Part shown: positions 3,965 through 6,308 of the stretch, in pieces
How the letters are laid out: the number at the start of each line of letters is the position of its first letter
Numbering within the stretch: position 1 is the first letter of the stretch
Program-made: the position numbers and the translations under genes
Notes under the pieces: generated by a model
The model's database searches: none
The model's input: the letters and a program-made list of their open reading frames with translations, nothing else
What the model was told of the DNA's origin: nothing
Assembly: GCA_005239585.1 (NCBI GenBank)
Contig: SBBU01000339.1
Span: 1-6,308 of the forward strand
Length of the DNA: 6,308 nt
Direction of reading: 5' to 3'
Origin: Planctomycetaceae bacterium
Lineage (GTDB): Bacteria > Planctomycetota > MHYJ01 > SBBU01

Positions 3965-6308
3965 ATGATTCACAAATTAATAGAGATCTGCGTAAACAAT
4001 CGCTTCATAGTAATACTGATCTCACTTGGTTTTGCTGCATTTGGTTATTGGGCCCTGATGAATACACCCGTCGATGCCATCCCCGATTTGACAGATAATC
4101 AGGTTATTGTCTTTGCAGACTGGCCGGGACGATCCCCGAGAGAAGTGGAAGAGCAGATAACATATCCACTTGTATCCAATCTTCGCGGACTGGCTGGCGC
4201 AAAAGCGGTTCGATCGCAGTCGATGTTCGGATTCTCGATGGTATATGTGATATTCGAAGACTCGGTCCAATTTTACTTTGCCAGACAACGTGTGGCAGAG
4301 AAGCTGAATCTTCTAATGGGACATATGCCTCAAGGTGTGGTTCCAGTGCTTGGGCCTGACGCTACCGGTGTTGGACAGGTCTTTTGGTATACGGTTGAAA
4401 ATGGGTATTACTGCCCAAAGCATCTGCATCCATCGTATGCAAATGCGGGCAAATGTCCGCAGGATGGTTTAGAGCTGGTTAGATCTTCATTTCACCTGGC
4501 TCAGCTTCGTTCAATGCAGGACTGGAAGATTCGTTACGCCTTGAATGCCGTAAGCAATGTTTCTGAGGTGGCAACAGTTGGGGGATTGGTTCGTCAGTAC
4601 CAGATCGAACTTGATCCGCAGGCATTGTCTGCCTATCACGTGACACTTGGCGAGGTACTGATGGCTGTTATGAAGAGCAACATAAGTATCGGTGCGAAGG
4701 TGGTGGAGCAGAATCGAATCGAACACATAATTCGAGGGGTGGGGTGGCTGCGCGGCGTTCAAGATATTGAGAATATAGTCGTAAAGCACATGAAGCCAAG
4801 GGAAGAAAATGGCAAGAGAGTTAAGAAAGATCCGGGCACTGAAATGGAAGAGGGACAGAAGGATATGTGGGTCCCAATTTTTATCAAGAACGTTGCGACG
4901 ATTCAGATGGGTCCTGACTTTCGCCGTGGGGCACTGGAGAAGGATGGCGAGGAGGCGGTTGGGGGAGTAATCGTTGCCCGCCACGGCGTCAACACAAACG
5001 AGGTTATCGAGGCTGTCAAGAAAAAGATCGATGAATTAGAACCTGGCCTCCCTGCAGGTGTGAGAATTGTGCCGTTTTATGACAGGAGTGAGCTTGTACA
5101 TCGTGCAATAGATACACTGAAAGAGTCCCTGTTAGAGGTCATTATTCTTGTCACGTTTGCACACATAATATTTTTGATGCATTTCAGAAGCATTTTAATA
5201 GTTACACTTCCACTCCCTCTGGCTATACTGATTTCTTTTCTGTTCATGAAACTTTTTGGAGTAACATCGACCATAATGTCGCTTAGCGGCATCATTATAG
5301 CGATTGGTGTCCTTGTAGATGCTGGTATTGTTGTTACGGAGAACTGCTTCAAGGGATTAGATCGTGAGGGGGTCAATTACGGTCATCCACGCTTTAAAGA
5401 GATTGTGTTATCATCATGCAAAGTGGTGGCAAGACCAATATTTTTCTCAATGGCGATCATCATACTTGCATTTTTGCCTGTCTTTTCGCTGACAGGCATG
5501 GAGGGCAGATTGTTTCATCCTCTGGCGCTTACAAAGACATTTGCGTTGGTTGGTTCAACAGTGATTGCTATTACACTAGTCCCTGTCTTGTGTGCCTTGC
5601 TTATACGAGGCAAGCTGCATTCAGAAGATGAGAACATTGTAATCAAGTTTTTCAGGTCTATTTACAAACCTTTTTTAAACTGGGCATTATCACATAAGAA
5701 ATTAACTATTGCTCTTGCCTTGTGCCTCTTCATAACATCGCTTTGTCTGTCATGCGGGGCAGGGACGATTCTTTTGGGCCCTGTTCGTCTTCCTGTTGAG
5801 ATAGCTTCTTTGGTTAGTGGGAAAGAGATCCTGCCGGGAGTCCAGGATGAAATTGCTGATTGGACAGAGCTTTTGAATTCACGTATATGCCGGGGACAGG
5901 GAAATGAATTCATGCCAAAACTTGATGAAGGCGATTACCTTTTCATGCCAATTACAGCCGCAAATGTTTCGCTTACTGGTGCTGTTGATATCATGAAATA
6001 CCAAGATTCTGTGATTCGCAGTTTCCCGGAAGTAAGAGATGTTGTGGGCAAGTCAGGGAGGGCTGAAACTGCAACGGATCCTGCCCCTGTTAGTATGTTT
6101 GAAACAGTCGTTAGGCTCAAACTCTATGATGAATGGCCAAATAGAGCTATTCGTGAAGGGATCTGTCACGCCATATTTAAAGATCTATTTGGGGAACTGA
6201 TTAGGTCTGGGGCCATTAGGTCATTTCATGAAGTACGTGCAAAGCGTTGGGCAAACTTTACAGAGAGTTTGCTGTTAGAGCGAGTGAAAGAGGAAAAAGA
6301 GATAGAAA
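3965..6308 (+). CDS. cusA: CusA-family heavy-metal RND efflux pump, 3'-truncated by window edge
   Basis: The frame runs open for 781 codons to the window end; relatives are about 1,040 residues or more, so the C-terminal part is missing. The pump is an inner-membrane trimer exchanging protons for metal ions. The N-terminus is family-typical: NNRFIVILIS in TM1, then NTPVDAIPDLTDNQV and WPGRSP. TM4 holds the metal-RND proton-relay signature VLVDAGIVVTEN with Asp452 and Glu459, seven apart as in E. coli CusA Asp405/Glu412. Met661 (LFMP) and Met711 (SMFET) are 50 apart, like Met573 and Met623 of the CusA three-Met copper site, supporting Cu(I)/Ag(I). Oddities: a degenerate HMBD insert at 148-170 (Cys150, Cys164), a charged insert at about 277-301, and a long linker before EFMPKLDEGD. 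No strong Shine-Dalgarno precedes ATG 3965. The gene starts 6 bases after the adaptor stop, so coupling is likely. It has no in-frame TGA. Confidence 0.93.
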   Translation, partial: MIHKLIEICVNNRFIVILISLGFAAFGYWALMNTPVDAIPDLTDNQVIVFADWPGRSPREVEEQITYPLVSNLRGLAGAKAVRSQSMFGFSMVYVIFEDSVQFYFARQRVAEKLNLLMGHMPQGVVPVLGPDATGVGQVFWYTVENGYYCPKHLHPSYANAGKCPQDGLELVRSSFHLAQLRSMQDWKIRYALNAVSNVSEVATVGGLVRQYQIELDPQALSAYHVTLGEVLMAVMKSNISIGAKVVEQNRIEHIIRGVGWLRGVQDIENIVVKHMKPREENGKRVKKDPGTEMEEGQKDMWVPIFIKNVATIQMGPDFRRGALEKDGEEAVGGVIVARHGVNTNEVIEAVKKKIDELEPGLPAGVRIVPFYDRSELVHRAIDTLKESLLEVIILVTFAHIIFLMHFRSILIVTLPLPLAILISFLFMKLFGVTSTIMSLSGIIIAIGVLVDAGIVVTENCFKGLDREGVNYGHPRFKEIVLSSCKVVARPIFFSMAIIILAFLPVFSLTGMEGRLFHPLALTKTFALVGSTVIAITLVPVLCALLIRGKLHSEDENIVIKFFRSIYKPFLNWALSHKKLTIALALCLFITSLCLSCGAGTILLGPVRLPVEIASLVSGKEILPGVQDEIADWTELLNSRICRGQGNEFMPKLDEGDYLFMPITAANVSLTGAVDIMKYQDSVIRSFPEVRDVVGKSGRAETATDPAPVSMFETVVRLKLYDEWPNRAIREGICHAIFKDLFGELIRSGAIRSFHEVRAKRWANFTESLLLERVKEEKEIE

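Noticed and set aside
3956..3967. Possible read-through fusion of adaptor and CusA, which share a frame across TAG and two codons
   Set aside because: Adaptor and CusA each end and begin at family-typical positions, and they are normally separate proteins. No signal for UAG recoding is visible.
4511..4984. Minus-strand ORF of 157 codons opposite CusA (and other minus-strand ORFs)
   Set aside because: They lie antisense to strongly conserved coding sequence, have no recognisable domains or ribosome binding sites, and are shadows of the + strand gene.

Overview
The window is bacterial and chromosome-like. It carries most of a heavy-metal efflux operon of the Cus (Cu(I)/Ag(I)) resistance-nodulation-division type, read entirely on the + strand. 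The organism cannot be named from the sequence. Moderate-to-low GC, frequent ATA/AGA/AGG codons, Gram-negative export features (lipoprotein outer-membrane factor, periplasmic adaptor) and apparent selenocysteine use suggest an anaerobic, probably uncultivated Gram-negative lineage such as Desulfobacterota or Omnitrophota. That placement is inference.

Layout: (1) 1-617, the 3' part of a zinc-finger (zf-HC2) anti-sigma factor with a transmembrane segment and a cysteine-rich extracytoplasmic domain. (2) 614-937, a small secreted cysteine-rich protein, translationally coupled to gene 1 by an ATGA overlap. (3) 938-1012, a short intergenic gap with a small dyad and a good ribosome binding site. (4) 1013-2362, a CusC/TolC-family outer-membrane lipoprotein. 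(5) 2375-3958, a CusB-family periplasmic adaptor. (6) 3965 to the window end, a CusA-family inner-membrane proton/metal antiporter, cut by the window edge. Together genes 4-6 would form the tripartite pump carrying metal from periplasm or cytoplasm to the outside. Genes 1-2 look like the sensing or regulatory and periplasmic metal-binding side of the same locus.

The main result concerns the adaptor. A naive ORF call splits it into three pieces (2375-2842, about 2969-3487, about 3509-3958). All three lie in the same reading frame and are separated only by TGA codons: a tandem TGA TGA at 2840-2845 and a single TGA at 3485-3487. The sequence between and around them matches the CusB fold without a gap or frameshift. 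The flanking genes contain no in-frame TGA over more than 1,200 codons. Each TGA site is followed by a strong RNA hairpin whose apical GUU triloop starts about 20 nt after the last TGA, as expected for a bacterial SECIS element. The best reading is one 527-residue selenoprotein with three selenocysteines: Sec156-Sec157 in the lipoyl-domain turn and Sec371 next to a cysteine in a heavy-metal-binding domain. HMBD-type metal-binding modules are also repeated through the system: three in the adaptor and a degenerate one inserted in CusA.
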